Origin: Alphaproteobacteria bacterium | GTDB lineage: Bacteria > Pseudomonadota > Alphaproteobacteria > Caulobacterales > Parvularculaceae | Direction: 5' to 3' | Assembly: GCA_016125455.1 (NCBI GenBank) | Contig: WGLS01000033.1 | Location: forward strand, 1-38,375 | DNA length: 38,375 nucleotides | Shown: in pieces, positions 9,654 through 17,982 of the stretch | Position numbering within the stretch: the stretch's first letter is position 1 | Layout of the letters: every line of letters starts with the position of its first letter | The notes under the pieces: generated by a model | The model's input: the letters and a program-made list of their open reading frames with translations, nothing else | Databases searched by the model: none | What the model was told of the DNA's origin: nothing | Position numbers and translations under genes: made by a program

Positions 9654-10124
9654 TCACGCCTCCGGCGCAACCGCGTCGAGGGCGGCGGTAGCGTCGTCGA
9701 GGGCGCGCTGGGCGGCCTCCAGTCGGGCAAGCAGCGCTGTCAGTCGGTCGCGCAATTCGCCGGTTGACGCGCCTGCGTCGGCGGCGCGCAGCGCGTCATC
9801 CTCGCCGAGCGAGGTGCGCAGGTCTATCGGCTTTCCCGCCGCCGCCATCCGGCCGATTTCGGCGATGTACTTGGCGCCGTTTTCCTTGAAGATCTTCTGC
9901 ACGCCCTTTGTGGTGTAGCGCTCGTCGTAGAGCAGCACGCGCACGCCACGCAAAAGGTCGAGGTCCATCGGCCGATAGTAGCGCCGCCCGCCGGCCCGTC
10001 GCATCGGCCGGATCTGGCCGAACGTGTCCTCCCAGTGGCGCAGCACGTGCTGGGGCACCTCGACTTCCTCCGCCGCTTCGCTGATCGTTCGGAAGGCGTC
10101 GGCTGATTTCTTCGCGACGGCCAT
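9654..10124 (-). CDS. MerR-family transcriptional regulator
   Basis: A 156-residue DNA-binding protein. The N-terminal MerR winged helix-turn-helix is at about 12-80 ([22 protein letters not shown] ... [16 protein letters not shown]), and the second wing-helix region includes [14 protein letters not shown]. The C-terminal third is a predicted coiled coil rich in Ala, Leu and Arg (residues about 118-150) for dimerisation; no metal-binding cysteines are seen, so it is not a classical metal sensor. It sits 84 bp downstream of ihfA on the same strand, an order common in alphaproteobacteria. Its ligand and targets are unknown. Confidence 0.9.
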   Translation of the reverse strand: MAVAKKSADAFRTISEAAEEVEVPQHVLRHWEDTFGQIRPMRRAGGRRYYRPMDLDLLRGVRVLLYDERYTTKGVQKIFKENGAKYIAEIGRMAAAGKPIDLRTSLGEDDALRAADAGASTGELRDRLTALLARLEAAQRALDDATAALDAVAPEA

Positions 10125-10208
10125 CTTTTCCTCCGTAGCGCAATGATGCTTTGGTTCGGCGATATAGCGCGCCGCGGATTGCGTCGAACTTTCCCGTCCG
10201 CAGGGGAC

Positions 10209-10535
10209 CTATTCCGCCGCCTGGGAGTTGCTCGCGCCTGTCAGGTTCTCGTTGATCTGGTCCTTCAGCACGTTCGATGCGCGAAAGGAGATCACCCGGC
10301 GCGGCGTAATCGGCACTTCCTCCCCGGTTTTCGGATTGCGACCCATGCGCATCTTCTTTTCACGGATCGTAAACGTCCCGAAAGACGAAATCTTGACCTG
10401 TTCGCCGCGCTCCAGCGACGCGCAGATCTCCTCGACGATCCGTTCGACGAACATAGCCGATTCCTGTCGCGAGACGCCGAGCTGCCGGTAGATCGCATCC
10501 GTAAGGTCTGCTCGCGTCAGCGTTGTCTCCGCCAT
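10209..10535 (-). CDS. ihfA: Integration host factor subunit alpha
   Basis: DNA-bending nucleoid protein that forms a heterodimer with IhfB and assists replication, recombination and promoter architecture. It shows [18 protein letters not shown] at the N-terminus, the HU/IHF signature [14 protein letters not shown] at about 46-60, and the beta-arm tip [19 protein letters not shown]. The start at 10535 (MAETTLTR) has GAGG at 8 nt and gives 108 residues; the upstream ATG at 10568 adds 11 residues not typical of the family. It is separated from fabH by 118 bp, so it probably has its own promoter. Confidence 0.96.
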   Translation of the reverse strand: MAETTLTRADLTDAIYRQLGVSRQESAMFVERIVEEICASLERGEQVKISSFGTFTIREKKMRMGRNPKTGEEVPITPRRVISFRASNVLKDQINENLTGASNSQAAE

Positions 10536-10653
10536 GCCCCGTTCCTCGATTGCCTGCATCGGTTGCAAAAGTTAACGTCTTCGCGATCGTCGGGTCAACC
10601 AACCTAGGCCGCCCAAAAGCATTGAAAAACAGGGGAAAATTGCGTCCGGCGGC

Positions 10654-11640
10654 TTATGCCCGAAACAGCCCCGCGCCCCAGGTAAGGCCGCCGCCCAGCC
10701 CTTCGATCATGATCAGGTCGCCGGTCTTGATGCGGCCGTCCCGGCGCGCCGTCGTGTAGGCGAGGGGAATTGAGGCCGCGGAGGTGTTGCCGTGGCCGGC
10801 TATCGTCGAGACGACGCAATCCCGGCGCAGCGCAAGGCGGTCCACGACGCCGTTCAGGATCCGCTCGTTCGCCTGGTGCGGCACGAACCAGTCGACGTCC
10901 GCAGGGGCGATCCGCGCGCGCTCGGCGACGGTGACCATGGCGTTTGCGATGCGGTCGACCGCCTGGCGGAAAAGGCGGTTGCCCTGCATCCTCACTTGCC
11001 CCGCCGTGCCGGTGCTGGAAACGCCGCCATCGACATAGAGCAGATCGGCAAGCCGGCCGTCCGTGCGGATCTCCGTCGCGATCAGGCCGCGCGCCGCCGC
11101 CGGCGCGTCCGGGTCGACGTCGATGTCCTGGGCCTCAAGCACCATCGCGCCGGCGCCGTCGCCGAACAGGACGCACGTCGCCCGGTCCGTCCAGTCGACA
11201 ATCCGCGAAAAGGTTTCCGCGCCGATTACCAGCGCACGCTTGTGCGAACCGGCGGCGAGGAAGTTTGCCGCAGTTGCGAGCGCAAAGACGAAGCCGCAAC
11301 ACACCGCCTGCACGTCGAACGCAGCCCCATTTTCCACGCCGAGTTTCGCCTGGACGATCGCCGCGGTCGCGGGAAACGTGCGGTCGGGCGTGGTCGTTGC
11401 GACGATGACGAGATCGACGTCGCCCGGGCCGACGCCGGCCTCGGCCATCGCATCGCGGGCGGCGTTGACAGCAAGATCGGACGTGACCTCATCTGCCGCG
11501 GCAATGCGGCGCTCGCCGATCCCGGTGCGCGCGCGGATCCACTCATCGCTGGTGTCGACGGTGCGGGACAATTCCTCGTTGGTCAGGATGCGCTCGGGCA
11601 GGTAGCCGCCCGAACCCGTCACGATGGCGCGCAGGGTCAT
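10654..11640 (-). CDS. fabH: Beta-ketoacyl-ACP synthase III
   Basis: Starts fatty acid synthesis by condensing acetyl-CoA with malonyl-ACP. The 328-residue thiolase-fold protein has the catalytic triad: C114 in QAVCCGF, H255 in WFVPHQAN and N285 in AGHGNTSAAS. An extra cysteine (C115) replaces the alanine usual after the nucleophile. The start codon overlaps the plsX stop in an ATGA junction, so translation is coupled, as expected for plsX-fabH operons. Confidence 0.97.
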   Translation of the reverse strand: MTLRAIVTGSGGYLPERILTNEELSRTVDTSDEWIRARTGIGERRIAAADEVTSDLAVNAARDAMAEAGVGPGDVDLVIVATTTPDRTFPATAAIVQAKLGVENGAAFDVQAVCCGFVFALATAANFLAAGSHKRALVIGAETFSRIVDWTDRATCVLFGDGAGAMVLEAQDIDVDPDAPAAARGLIATEIRTDGRLADLLYVDGGVSSTGTAGQVRMQGNRLFRQAVDRIANAMVTVAERARIAPADVDWFVPHQANERILNGVVDRLALRRDCVVSTIAGHGNTSAASIPLAYTTARRDGRIKTGDLIMIEGLGGGLTWGAGLFRA

Positions 11641-12854
11641 TCGGCCGCCCGCATGCCATCATCGCCGATGCTTGCGTCCTGGTTTCTGGCGTCCTGGTTT
11701 CCGGCGTCCTGGTTTCTGGCGTCCTGGTATCCGGCGTCCTGGTTTCCGGCGTCCTGGTTTCCGGGGTCCTTGTTTCCGAAGTCCGGGGCTTCAACCTCGC
11801 TCCCTGCGGCCGTCGCCTTGATGCGTTCGAATACCCTCGCGACGGTCGAGGCAATTTCGCGATGAAAGCCCTTGCCGCAAAGCGCCGCGGCCATGTCGAT
11901 GGCGCTGGCGACGCCGGCCGCGTCCGCCCCGCCATGGCTTTTCACCACCGCTCCATTGACGCCGAGAAATACGCCGCCGTTCACTGAAGAGGGGTCTATC
12001 TTGCGCTTCAGCTCCTTCAGTTCCCGGAGCATGAGCACCGCGCCCATCCGGGCCATGATGGAACCGGTCAGCGCGTCGCGCATCCAACCGCCGACAAGCC
12101 GCGCGGCGCCTTCGGCGGACTTAAGGGCGATGTTGCCGGTGAAGCCGTCGGTCACAACGACGTCCACAGCGCCGGCTGAAATGTCATTGCCTTCCACGAA
12201 GCCCTTGAACGCCATTTCCGGATCGCACTTGCGCAGGAGGTCAGCAGCCCGCCGCACGAGCTCGTGTCCCTTCTGGTCCTCCGCCCCGACATTCAGCAGG
12301 CCCACCGTCGGCTTCGGCTTGTCCGTCAGCGCCCGGCAGAACGCCTCGCCCATGATCGCGAAGTTCACCAACTGCGCTTCGTCGGCCTCCACGTTCGCGC
12401 CGACGTCGAGAACGACGACACGGCCGCGCGGCGTCGGCCACAATGCGGAAATCGCAGGCCGGTCCACCCCGTCGATCATGCCGAGGCGGCTGCGGGCGAC
12501 GGCCATCAGGGCGCCGGTGTTGCCGCCCGACACGACGGCCTGCGCCTTGCCGTCGGAAACCGACGAAACAGCCGCCCACATCGAGCTGTCGCGCCCGCGC
12601 CTTAGCACGTGCATCGGCTTGTCGGTCATTTTGACGTGCGTCGCGGCGTGGACGATCGAGGTCGAGGCGAGCACCGGTTCGGCTGCGATCAACGGGGCCA
12701 GCGCCGCCTCGTCGCCATGAAAGGTGAACGCCGCCTTCAGGCCACGTTTCAGAGCGAGGGCCGCGCCTTCGACGATGGCCGCGGGGCCGGCGTCCGTCCC
12801 CATCGCGTCGATCGCCAGCAGCGTGGGTCGATCCGTCGTCGCAGCGACTGTCAC
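11637..12854 (-). CDS. plsX: Phosphate acyltransferase PlsX
   Basis: Makes acyl-phosphate from acyl-ACP for PlsY, the first committed step of phospholipid synthesis at the membrane surface. Recognised by LLAIDAMGTDAGP near the N-terminus, VSGGNTGALMA, and the C-terminal LLGVNG-like and HGGADA segments. The core is family length, but after it the protein runs into a tail of about 50 residues of GNQDA-type pentapeptide repeats encoded by a 15-bp minisatellite. The start is uncertain: GTG at 12854 places the conserved RPTLLAIDAMG about nine residues in; GTG at 12884 or TTG at 12947 (overlapping the yceD stop) are alternatives. It is coupled to fabH by a 4-bp overlap. Confidence 0.93.
   Translation of the reverse strand: MTVAATTDRPTLLAIDAMGTDAGPAAIVEGAALALKRGLKAAFTFHGDEAALAPLIAAEPVLASTSIVHAATHVKMTDKPMHVLRRGRDSSMWAAVSSVSDGKAQAVVSGGNTGALMAVARSRLGMIDGVDRPAISALWPTPRGRVVVLDVGANVEADEAQLVNFAIMGEAFCRALTDKPKPTVGLLNVGAEDQKGHELVRRAADLLRKCDPEMAFKGFVEGNDISAGAVDVVVTDGFTGNIALKSAEGAARLVGGWMRDALTGSIMARMGAVLMLRELKELKRKIDPSSVNGGVFLGVNGAVVKSHGGADAAGVASAIDMAAALCGKGFHREIASTVARVFERIKATAAGSEVEAPDFGNKDPGNQDAGNQDAGYQDARNQDAGNQDARNQDASIGDDGMRAAE
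11676..11780. repeat. 15-bp minisatellite inside plsX
   Basis: Seven tandem units of 15 bp starting at 11676, 11691, 11706, 11721, 11736, 11751 and 11766. The plus-strand unit is close to GTCCTGGTTTCCGGC. Units differ by one or two bases except the last, which is more diverged. On the coding (minus) strand they encode seven pentapeptides such as GNQDA and RNQDA. Because 15 is a multiple of three, gain or loss of units changes tail length without a frameshift. Confidence 0.95.
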
Positions 12855-12943
12855 CTGGAGGCGTTCCTTGCGTTGAAGCGTCACTTGGCGGCGGTCGTAT
12901 CCCGCCCCACGGCCGATAGCGATAGGCGAGACGGCCAGTGGAT

Positions 12944-13480
12944 TCAATCTTTCGGCGGCTTGCCGTCCATAAGGTCCTTCAGGCCGGCAAACGGCCGGTG
13001 CGTGGGGGATTGCGGGTCAATGGCGTCGGGATCGACGCCAGCGCCGCCCGTGTCGCCAGCGTCAGGCGCGCGCGGAAAAGGGTCCATGCCCAGCGCCGTC
13101 TGCTGCACGAGGATTTCCAGCACGTCGATCGCGCCATCGACAAGGAACGGCGCATCGAGCAAGTCGACGTCCTCCGCCGAACCTTCGTCGGCGTCGGCAA
13201 GCGTCGGCGTCAGGCGGAGATCGATGGTTTCCTCGATCCGCTCCTCAAGGGGGTCGAGGGTAACAACGCAGCGGCGGACGAGGGTCGCCGCCACGTCGCC
13301 GGTCGCATGGACGTCATTTCCCTTCGCGCGCAGCTCCACCTGACCCTTGAAGTCGAGAACGTCTTCGACCTGCAATCGTCGGGCGATCGCGGCCAGCGCC
13401 TCGGGGTCCGGCGCGCAGGTCACCCGGCGCGGGGCGCCGGAGAGATCGGCGAGGGGAATCCGCCAGCGACCCGCGGTCAT
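12944..13480 (-). CDS. yceD: YceD/DUF177 family 23S rRNA accumulation protein
   Basis: A 178-residue DUF177 protein. E. coli YceD is required for normal 23S rRNA accumulation. The N-terminal PLADLSG and RVTCAPDPEALAAIAR and the middle GDVAATLVRRCVVTLDPLEERIEE match the family. The end PFAGLKDLMDGKPP is the usual conserved C-terminus. In many bacteria rpmF (ribosomal protein L32) lies between yceD and plsX; it is absent here. The ATG overlaps the stop of the upstream chaperone gene by 4 bp (ATGA), and yceD in turn abuts plsX, so the three form an operon. Confidence 0.88.
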   Translation of the reverse strand: MTAGRWRIPLADLSGAPRRVTCAPDPEALAAIARRLQVEDVLDFKGQVELRAKGNDVHATGDVAATLVRRCVVTLDPLEERIEETIDLRLTPTLADADEGSAEDVDLLDAPFLVDGAIDVLEILVQQTALGMDPFPRAPDAGDTGGAGVDPDAIDPQSPTHRPFAGLKDLMDGKPPKD

Positions 13481-14022
13481 GCCGCGGCGTCCCTGTCATA
13501 TGGCGGAAACTCAATCGCGCCGGCGGCGATCGTCGCGAGGTCCTGGCCTTTCAGCGCCGCATCGGCCGCAACGAAATAGTCAGCGAGGCGGCGCGCGCTT
13601 TCGTCAGCCGTCTCCCGGGCGAGAATGTTGCGCGCGATGGCGCCCGCAAGGGCGTCCTTGTCGGCGGCGGCGAGGGCGGCGTCATAGGCGCCCATCCGGC
13701 CGTAGAAGCCTTCGGCAAGAGCGCGGATCTTCTTGCCGACGGTCAGGTCGCCAACGCCCATTTCCCGCAGCTGGTCATCCATGTTGCGAAAGAAAACGTC
13801 GAACAACGCCTGGGAGACCGGCCTTGCGGCGTCGCCGTCGGCCTTCAGCCGGCGCAGCGCCAGAAAGACATGGGCCGCCAGCATTTCGTAGCGTCCCTCA
13901 ACCGAATCCTCGACCCCCAGGTCGACGAAGGGCGCTGGCCGGCGTGCGGCGGCGACGATTTCGCCGTAAAGCGTTTCCGCCGCTTCCCGTCGAGGGTCTT
14001 TCCTGAACAGTCGAAGGATCAT
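13477..14022 (-). CDS. Ubiquinol-cytochrome c chaperone family protein (CBP3-like)
   Basis: A 181-residue relative of mitochondrial CBP3/UQCC1, which helps cytochrome b synthesis and cytochrome bc1 assembly. Visible family features are LYGEIVAAARRP near the N-terminus, EGRYEMLAAHVFLALRRL and FFRNMDDQLREMGVGDLTVGKKIRALAEGFYGR in the centre. The start is set at ATG 14022 (MILRLFRKDP); the open frame extends nine codons upstream. It is the first gene of the operon with yceD, plsX and fabH, and overlaps yceD by 4 bp. The gene is divergent from the BamE-like gene with a 95-bp spacer. Confidence 0.87.
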   Translation of the reverse strand: MILRLFRKDPRREAAETLYGEIVAAARRPAPFVDLGVEDSVEGRYEMLAAHVFLALRRLKADGDAARPVSQALFDVFFRNMDDQLREMGVGDLTVGKKIRALAEGFYGRMGAYDAALAAADKDALAGAIARNILARETADESARRLADYFVAADAALKGQDLATIAAGAIEFPPYDRDAAA

Positions 14023-14117
14023 ACAAGGACCATGGAAGGTCGGGGGCAAATGGAACGATGGATGGCGAGCACGTAGTCGCCCGCCGCTTTGGTATCAAGT
14101 CGAGACAGGATCGCAAC

Positions 14118-14600
14118 ATGGCCCGCCGAACCCCTATCAGCTTCGCTTTTGCCGCGGTCGCCGCCGCCGGTCTGGCGCTCGCCCTCGATGGCTGCGTTTC
14201 GGTTCGCACCAGCCATGGCTATATCCTCGAACGAGGCGAAAACGCCCTGACGGCGCGCGAAGGGATCGACACCAAGGAAAGCATCATCGCCAAGTACGGC
14301 GAGCCGTCGATGCGCGCGACCTTCGACGACAATTCCTGGTATTATCTCGCCAACCGCGATGCCGCGCGAGCCTTCTTCAAGCCGCAGGTCACGATGCAGC
14401 AGGTCGTGGTGTTCCAGTTCGACGAAAACGGCGTTGTTGAACGCGTCGAGGATCTCAATCTGTCGGACAGCGTCAAGGTCAGCATGGTCAAGGACGAGAC
14501 GCCGACGCGCGGCAAGGAGCTGACCGTGTGGGAACAGCTGCTTGGCAACGTCGGACGGCTGCCGGCCGCCGGCCAGGGCGCGGGGCCGGGCCAGCAATAA
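14118..14600 (+). CDS. bamE: SmpA/OmlA (BamE-like) outer membrane lipoprotein
   Basis: A 160-residue protein of the SmpA/OmlA domain family; BamE is a small lipoprotein of the beta-barrel assembly machine at the inner face of the outer membrane. A lipoprotein-like signal ends LALDGC (an unusual Asp two residues before the Cys), followed by RGENALTAREGIDTKESIIAKYGEPS, the characteristic helix pair, then SWYYLANRD and the beta strands VVVFQFDENGVVERVEDLNL. The ATG at 14118 has AGGA at 7 nt; a frame extension to 14058 lacks a ribosome site. It converges on the J-domain gene with 21 bp between their stops. Confidence 0.85.
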   Translation: MARRTPISFAFAAVAAAGLALALDGCVSVRTSHGYILERGENALTAREGIDTKESIIAKYGEPSMRATFDDNSWYYLANRDAARAFFKPQVTMQQVVVFQFDENGVVERVEDLNLSDSVKVSMVKDETPTRGKELTVWEQLLGNVGRLPAAGQGAGPGQQ

Positions 14601-14621
14601 CCCGCCGGCAGCGCCAGATCG

Positions 14622-15332
14622 TCAGTTTACGGCAAAATCCGGGGCAGGGCGGCCGCGTTCGCGCATGATCGCCTGATAGGCGCGATTGACGAGCTGCGTA
14701 GCGTGCAGCGCGGCGCGCTCCTTTTCCGGGCCAGCGCCGATCTGCGCGTCCGGATGAACCGATTTCATGCGCATCTTGTAAGCGGCCTTGACCTCTGCGT
14801 CGCTGGCCGACGGGGCGATGCGCAGCGCCCGGTAGGCGGCGGCGAGGCGATCGCGCGGGTTTGCCGGTTCCTCGAAGCCGCCCGCCCTTTCTTCGTCCCG
14901 CGCCTCGTCCCTCATGCCGGCGTCCTGTTCGCCGGCCGATCCTGTTTCCGGCGCCTCCGAGTCAGGCGTATCCGCGTCGAAGGGGGTTTCGTCAGGGTGG
15001 GCGTCGTCGAGGCGCTCTTCCTCGGCGCAGTGTTCCTCGGCGAACTGTTCCTCGGCGAACTGTTCCTCGGCGAACTGTTCCTCGGCCGGGCCGTCGTGCG
15101 CCGCATCTTCTTCGAAGCCGTCGCGCAGGGACTCCACCGCCGACTTGGCGATGATGACTGTACCGCCATCGCGGCGCTTGATCGGGATGAATGATCTCGG
15201 GTCGTTCATGAGATCAATGAGACGTTCGTCAATCTTCAAAAACACATAGCCGCTGAACTGGTCGCCCGAGGTCAGCCGCACGGTCACGGCCGCTTCCTTC
15301 TTCGAGCGGAAATTCGTATTTGAATCAAACAT
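14622..15332 (-). CDS. J-domain protein with repetitive acidic linker
   Basis: A 236-residue DnaJ-type co-chaperone candidate. Residues 1-70 form a small domain (AAVTVRLTSGDQFSGYVFLKIDERLIDLMND) found at the start of related alphaproteobacterial J proteins. Residues about 75-160 are a strongly acidic, low-complexity linker that includes AEEQF pentapeptide repeats. The J domain at 162-230 is at the C-terminus, with the HPD triad at 193-195 (SVHPDAQ) required to stimulate the DnaK ATPase. No Gly/Phe or zinc-finger region is present, so it is not DnaJ itself. The substrate or partner is unknown. Confidence 0.85.
   Translation of the reverse strand: MFDSNTNFRSKKEAAVTVRLTSGDQFSGYVFLKIDERLIDLMNDPRSFIPIKRRDGGTVIIAKSAVESLRDGFEEDAAHDGPAEEQFAEEQFAEEQFAEEHCAEEERLDDAHPDETPFDADTPDSEAPETGSAGEQDAGMRDEARDEERAGGFEEPANPRDRLAAAYRALRIAPSASDAEVKAAYKMRMKSVHPDAQIGAGPEKERAALHATQLVNRAYQAIMRERGRPAPDFAVN
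15018..15092. repeat. 15-bp minisatellite inside the J-domain gene
   Basis: Five tandem 15-bp units start at 15018, 15033, 15048, 15063 and 15078. The three central ones are identical (TTCCTCGGCGAACTG on the plus strand); the outer ones are variants. The coding strand reads as pentapeptides of the type EEQFA. As with the plsX repeat, the unit is five codons long, so copy-number change keeps the frame. Confidence 0.93.
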
Positions 15333-15375
15333 TCACTTGTCAGCGTGGGTTTCGAGGAACCCTAGGCTTTCCGGC

Positions 15376-15618
15376 TTACGGAAGGGTTGAAGCCGACCCG
15401 CCTTTGCCGGCCCCTGGCGCTGGCGGCGGCGCGGCCATCCAGTTCATCAGCCGCTTCAGGGGAAACGCCCAGGCCGTGCCCGCCACTGCAAAGTATGCCA
15501 GATCGATCGCCCAGTGGTCTGGCAGCCAGTCGGCCGCCATGACCGCGAGGACGATGTAAATCACAAGGTAGGGCAGCATCAGGCCAAGGCCGATGAGTTT
15601 TTTGACGCGCGGTTCCAT
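15376..15618 (-). CDS. DUF2842 small membrane protein
   Basis: An 80-residue protein with two membrane segments (about residues 6-30, KKLIGLGLMLPYLVIYIVLAVMAA, and 38-58, AIDLAYFAVAGTAWAFPLKRLM) and a Pro/Gly-rich tail. The RVKKLIG start and FPLKRLMNWM match DUF2842, an alphaproteobacterial family of unknown function. The ATG at 15618 is chosen because the residues before it in the open frame are not membrane-like or conserved. It is divergent from the heme A synthase gene, 103 bp apart. Confidence 0.75.
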   Translation of the reverse strand: MEPRVKKLIGLGLMLPYLVIYIVLAVMAADWLPDHWAIDLAYFAVAGTAWAFPLKRLMNWMAAPPPAPGAGKGGSASTLP

Positions 15619-15721
15619 GGCGCGGGCGATATCACAGCCAGTCCTCGCCGACCAATATAGCCAGCCAGCGACGTCCCGCCGCCTAGCGCGGCCGGCGCGC
15701 GCGGCGTAGACGCACGTTGCC

Positions 15722-16810
15722 ATGACCGCCGCTATCGCCTCATCCGCCGCCCCGTCCGCAGCCACGACGCCTGTCGGCGCCAGAAGTCCCGACAGGCTTG
15801 TCGCCGCGTGGATATTCACCCTTGCCGGCATGGTTGCCCTGATGGTGATTGTCGGCGGCGCAACGAGGCTGACCGATTCCGGCCTGTCGATTACCGAATG
15901 GGCGCCGATTCTCGGCGCCTTGCCGCCCATGTCTGAGGAAGCGTGGGCGCTGGCGTTCGAGAGGTACAAGGCGATCCCGGAGTACGAACTCGTCAATTGG
16001 GGCATGAGCCTGGAGGCGTTCAAGGCGATTTACTGGTGGGAATGGGGTCATCGACAACTGGGACGGGCCATTGGCCTTGCAGTGCTCCTGCCGCTGATAT
16101 TTTTTGCAGCGCGCGGGCATCTGACGCGGGCGCTCGGCGTCCGCCTCGCGGCCGTGTTCGTTCTGGTCGTCCTCCAGGGCGCCCTCGGCTGGTGGATGGT
16201 GTCGTCAGGCCTCGTCGAGCGCATCGACGTTAGCCAGTACCGCCTTGCAGCGCATCTCGGCCTTGCGTTGGTCCTGTTCGGCTATCTCGTCTGGCTCGGG
16301 CTCGATCTGGTCGGCGTCAGACGACAGGTCCGGCACCGGCTGGCCCCGTTCGCGATGGCGCTGGTCGCCGGCGTCTATCTGCAGATGATCCTCGGCGCGT
16401 TCGTCGCCGGCCTTAGGGCCGGCAGGACGTTTAACACCTGGCCGCTGATGGACGGCGAGCTGATCCCTTCGAGCTATTTTTCCGGCGCGCCTCGGTTCGG
16501 CGATTTGTTCGAGACCATGGCCGCCACCCAATTCAACCACCGCCTGGGGGCTTATGCGGTGATTGTCGCCGTGGCGGCGTTCTTTCTCGCCGCGCGCCGG
16601 ACGTCGCTTGAGCGTCCCGCCGCCGCGATGCTCGGCATCGCGTTGGCGCAGGCTGCGCTTGGCATCGTGACAGTGCTGAACGCGACGCCGGTTGGCCTCG
16701 GCCTCGCCCATCAGGCGGGCGCGCTCGCGCTTTTCGCCGCGACGATCGTCGCGGCCTATGGCTGCGTCGGGGAGATATCGACCGCGAAGGGATCTTCCTC
16801 CTCAGGCTGA
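15722..16810 (+). CDS. ctaA: Heme A synthase, Cox15/CtaA family
   Basis: Oxidises the C8 methyl of heme O to a formyl group to make heme A for aa3-type cytochrome oxidase. It is a 362-residue eight-helix membrane protein of the long Cox15 type. The motifs VGGATRLTDSGLSITEWAPI, WWEWGHRQLGRAIG, YRLAAHLGLAL, AGRTFNTWPLMDG, FNHRLGAY and LAHQAGALALF carry the heme-ligand histidines. The last 55 bp overlap the 3' end of the opposite-strand lipoprotein gene. The presence of this gene implies an aa3-type terminal oxidase elsewhere in the genome. Confidence 0.95.
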   Translation: MTAAIASSAAPSAATTPVGARSPDRLVAAWIFTLAGMVALMVIVGGATRLTDSGLSITEWAPILGALPPMSEEAWALAFERYKAIPEYELVNWGMSLEAFKAIYWWEWGHRQLGRAIGLAVLLPLIFFAARGHLTRALGVRLAAVFVLVVLQGALGWWMVSSGLVERIDVSQYRLAAHLGLALVLFGYLVWLGLDLVGVRRQVRHRLAPFAMALVAGVYLQMILGAFVAGLRAGRTFNTWPLMDGELIPSSYFSGAPRFGDLFETMAATQFNHRLGAYAVIVAVAAFFLAARRTSLERPAAAMLGIALAQAALGIVTVLNATPVGLGLAHQAGALALFAATIVAAYGCVGEISTAKGSSSSG

Positions 16811-17982
16811 AGGTTTCGCGGCGCAACGCCCGCGCTGAGCGGCAGGCCAAGCCGGTCCGCGACTGCGTTCCACGGAATGACGCTGACGTTCGCGCCGTCC
16901 GCGCCGGTCGACCCGACGGCGATCGCGCCGTCGCGATAAACTGCGCCGTAATTGCCAAAGCCAGCCGCCAGCGCGCCGCCAGAGGCGACCGCTGCATGGT
17001 CGAATGACGCTGTCAGCGAAATCTCGCCGAGGATGTCGCCGGTTTCGCCGGAGAGCACCTGAACCCGGCCGGAGGAGCGGTTGAGCGCCACGAGAAAGGT
17101 CGACGTCGCCGGGGGCGCGTCGGCGTCATCTTCAGGCGCTTCGGGGCGTTTCAGTATCAGGCCGATGGCGGACGCGGCTTCAAGGCGCGCCAGCGCCGGG
17201 CCGTCAGGCCCGCGCCGCACGCTCATGTCGGTCCCAAGGAAGAACGCCTCGCCAGTCGCCGGGTCGATAGCGCAGTCGATGGCCGGCGCGCCAACCGGAG
17301 CTGAGACGCCCGAAACGGCAGGGACGCCATCGGCGATCCCGACCTCCACGAAGACCGCCCCGCGCGCCGTCGCCACGTAGGCGATAGTAGCGCCCGGCTG
17401 GTCCGGATCGCCCGCGGCGCAGACGCCCGTTCCTTCCGAGAACGCTTCGTTGTCAAGCGCGCTTGAGATATCGAATGACTGGTCGATGTCGTCGATGGAA
17501 ATGATCCGCAAGCGCCCGATTCCGGTCGCGGTCCCGGCATCGAGCGCGAACGCGTAGCCGGCGCCGCCGATATAGGCCACGTCGAGGGCGTCGACGCGAC
17601 CGTCAATGCGCGCCGCCTCGGCGCCGCTTTCGACGACAAATCCGACAAGGCCATCATGGCCGCCGGCGAGCACGATGCTTGAAAAGGCGAGCGTCGGATG
17701 GCTCCAGAAGCCGGCGGCAAAAGCGCTCTCGCCATCAACGATGGCTGGATCGAGGTCGAACCGGTCGACGACCGGCACTTCCGCGACGCTGTCCATTGCC
17801 GGCCCGGCGCTTCGATCCCTCGCAGGATCGCCGCCGGCGACAGGATCTGCGGGCGCCGCGGCATCCTCGCCGCCGCCAGCCCGCTTAATCAGCTGGTCGC
17901 AACCGGCGAGGGCGAGGGCGAGGTTGAGGGCAATGACGCCCGCGACAAGGCGAGGGGAATGGCGCGCATTGGCTGTTTTCAT
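16756..17982 (-). CDS. Lipoprotein resembling a beta-propeller phytase
   Basis: A 408-residue lipoprotein: the signal peptide ends ALALAGC, placing the lipid on Cys about residue 28. After a Pro/Ala/Asp-rich linker, the body looks like repeated beta-propeller blades with alternating strands and Gly/Asp turns (FAAGFWSHPTLAFSSIVLAGGHDGLVGFVV; CAIDPATGEAFFLGTDMSVRR). The overall plan (lipobox, 'value per blade' strands, a CxxDxxTG segment) recalls 3-phytase-type propeller lipoproteins, but the calcium-binding and catalytic residues were not confirmed, so enzymatic function is uncertain. The start at 17982 is preferred because it begins the signal peptide. Its 3' end overlaps ctaA. Confidence 0.6.
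   Translation of the reverse strand: MKTANARHSPRLVAGVIALNLALALAGCDQLIKRAGGGEDAAAPADPVAGGDPARDRSAGPAMDSVAEVPVVDRFDLDPAIVDGESAFAAGFWSHPTLAFSSIVLAGGHDGLVGFVVESGAEAARIDGRVDALDVAYIGGAGYAFALDAGTATGIGRLRIISIDDIDQSFDISSALDNEAFSEGTGVCAAGDPDQPGATIAYVATARGAVFVEVGIADGVPAVSGVSAPVGAPAIDCAIDPATGEAFFLGTDMSVRRGPDGPALARLEAASAIGLILKRPEAPEDDADAPPATSTFLVALNRSSGRVQVLSGETGDILGEISLTASFDHAAVASGGALAAGFGNYGAVYRDGAIAVGSTGADGANVSVIPWNAVADRLGLPLSAGVAPRNLQPEEEDPFAVDISPTQP

Noticed and set aside
11676-11780. CRISPR array
   Set aside because: Units are 15 bp without unique spacers and lie in frame inside plsX; this is a minisatellite.
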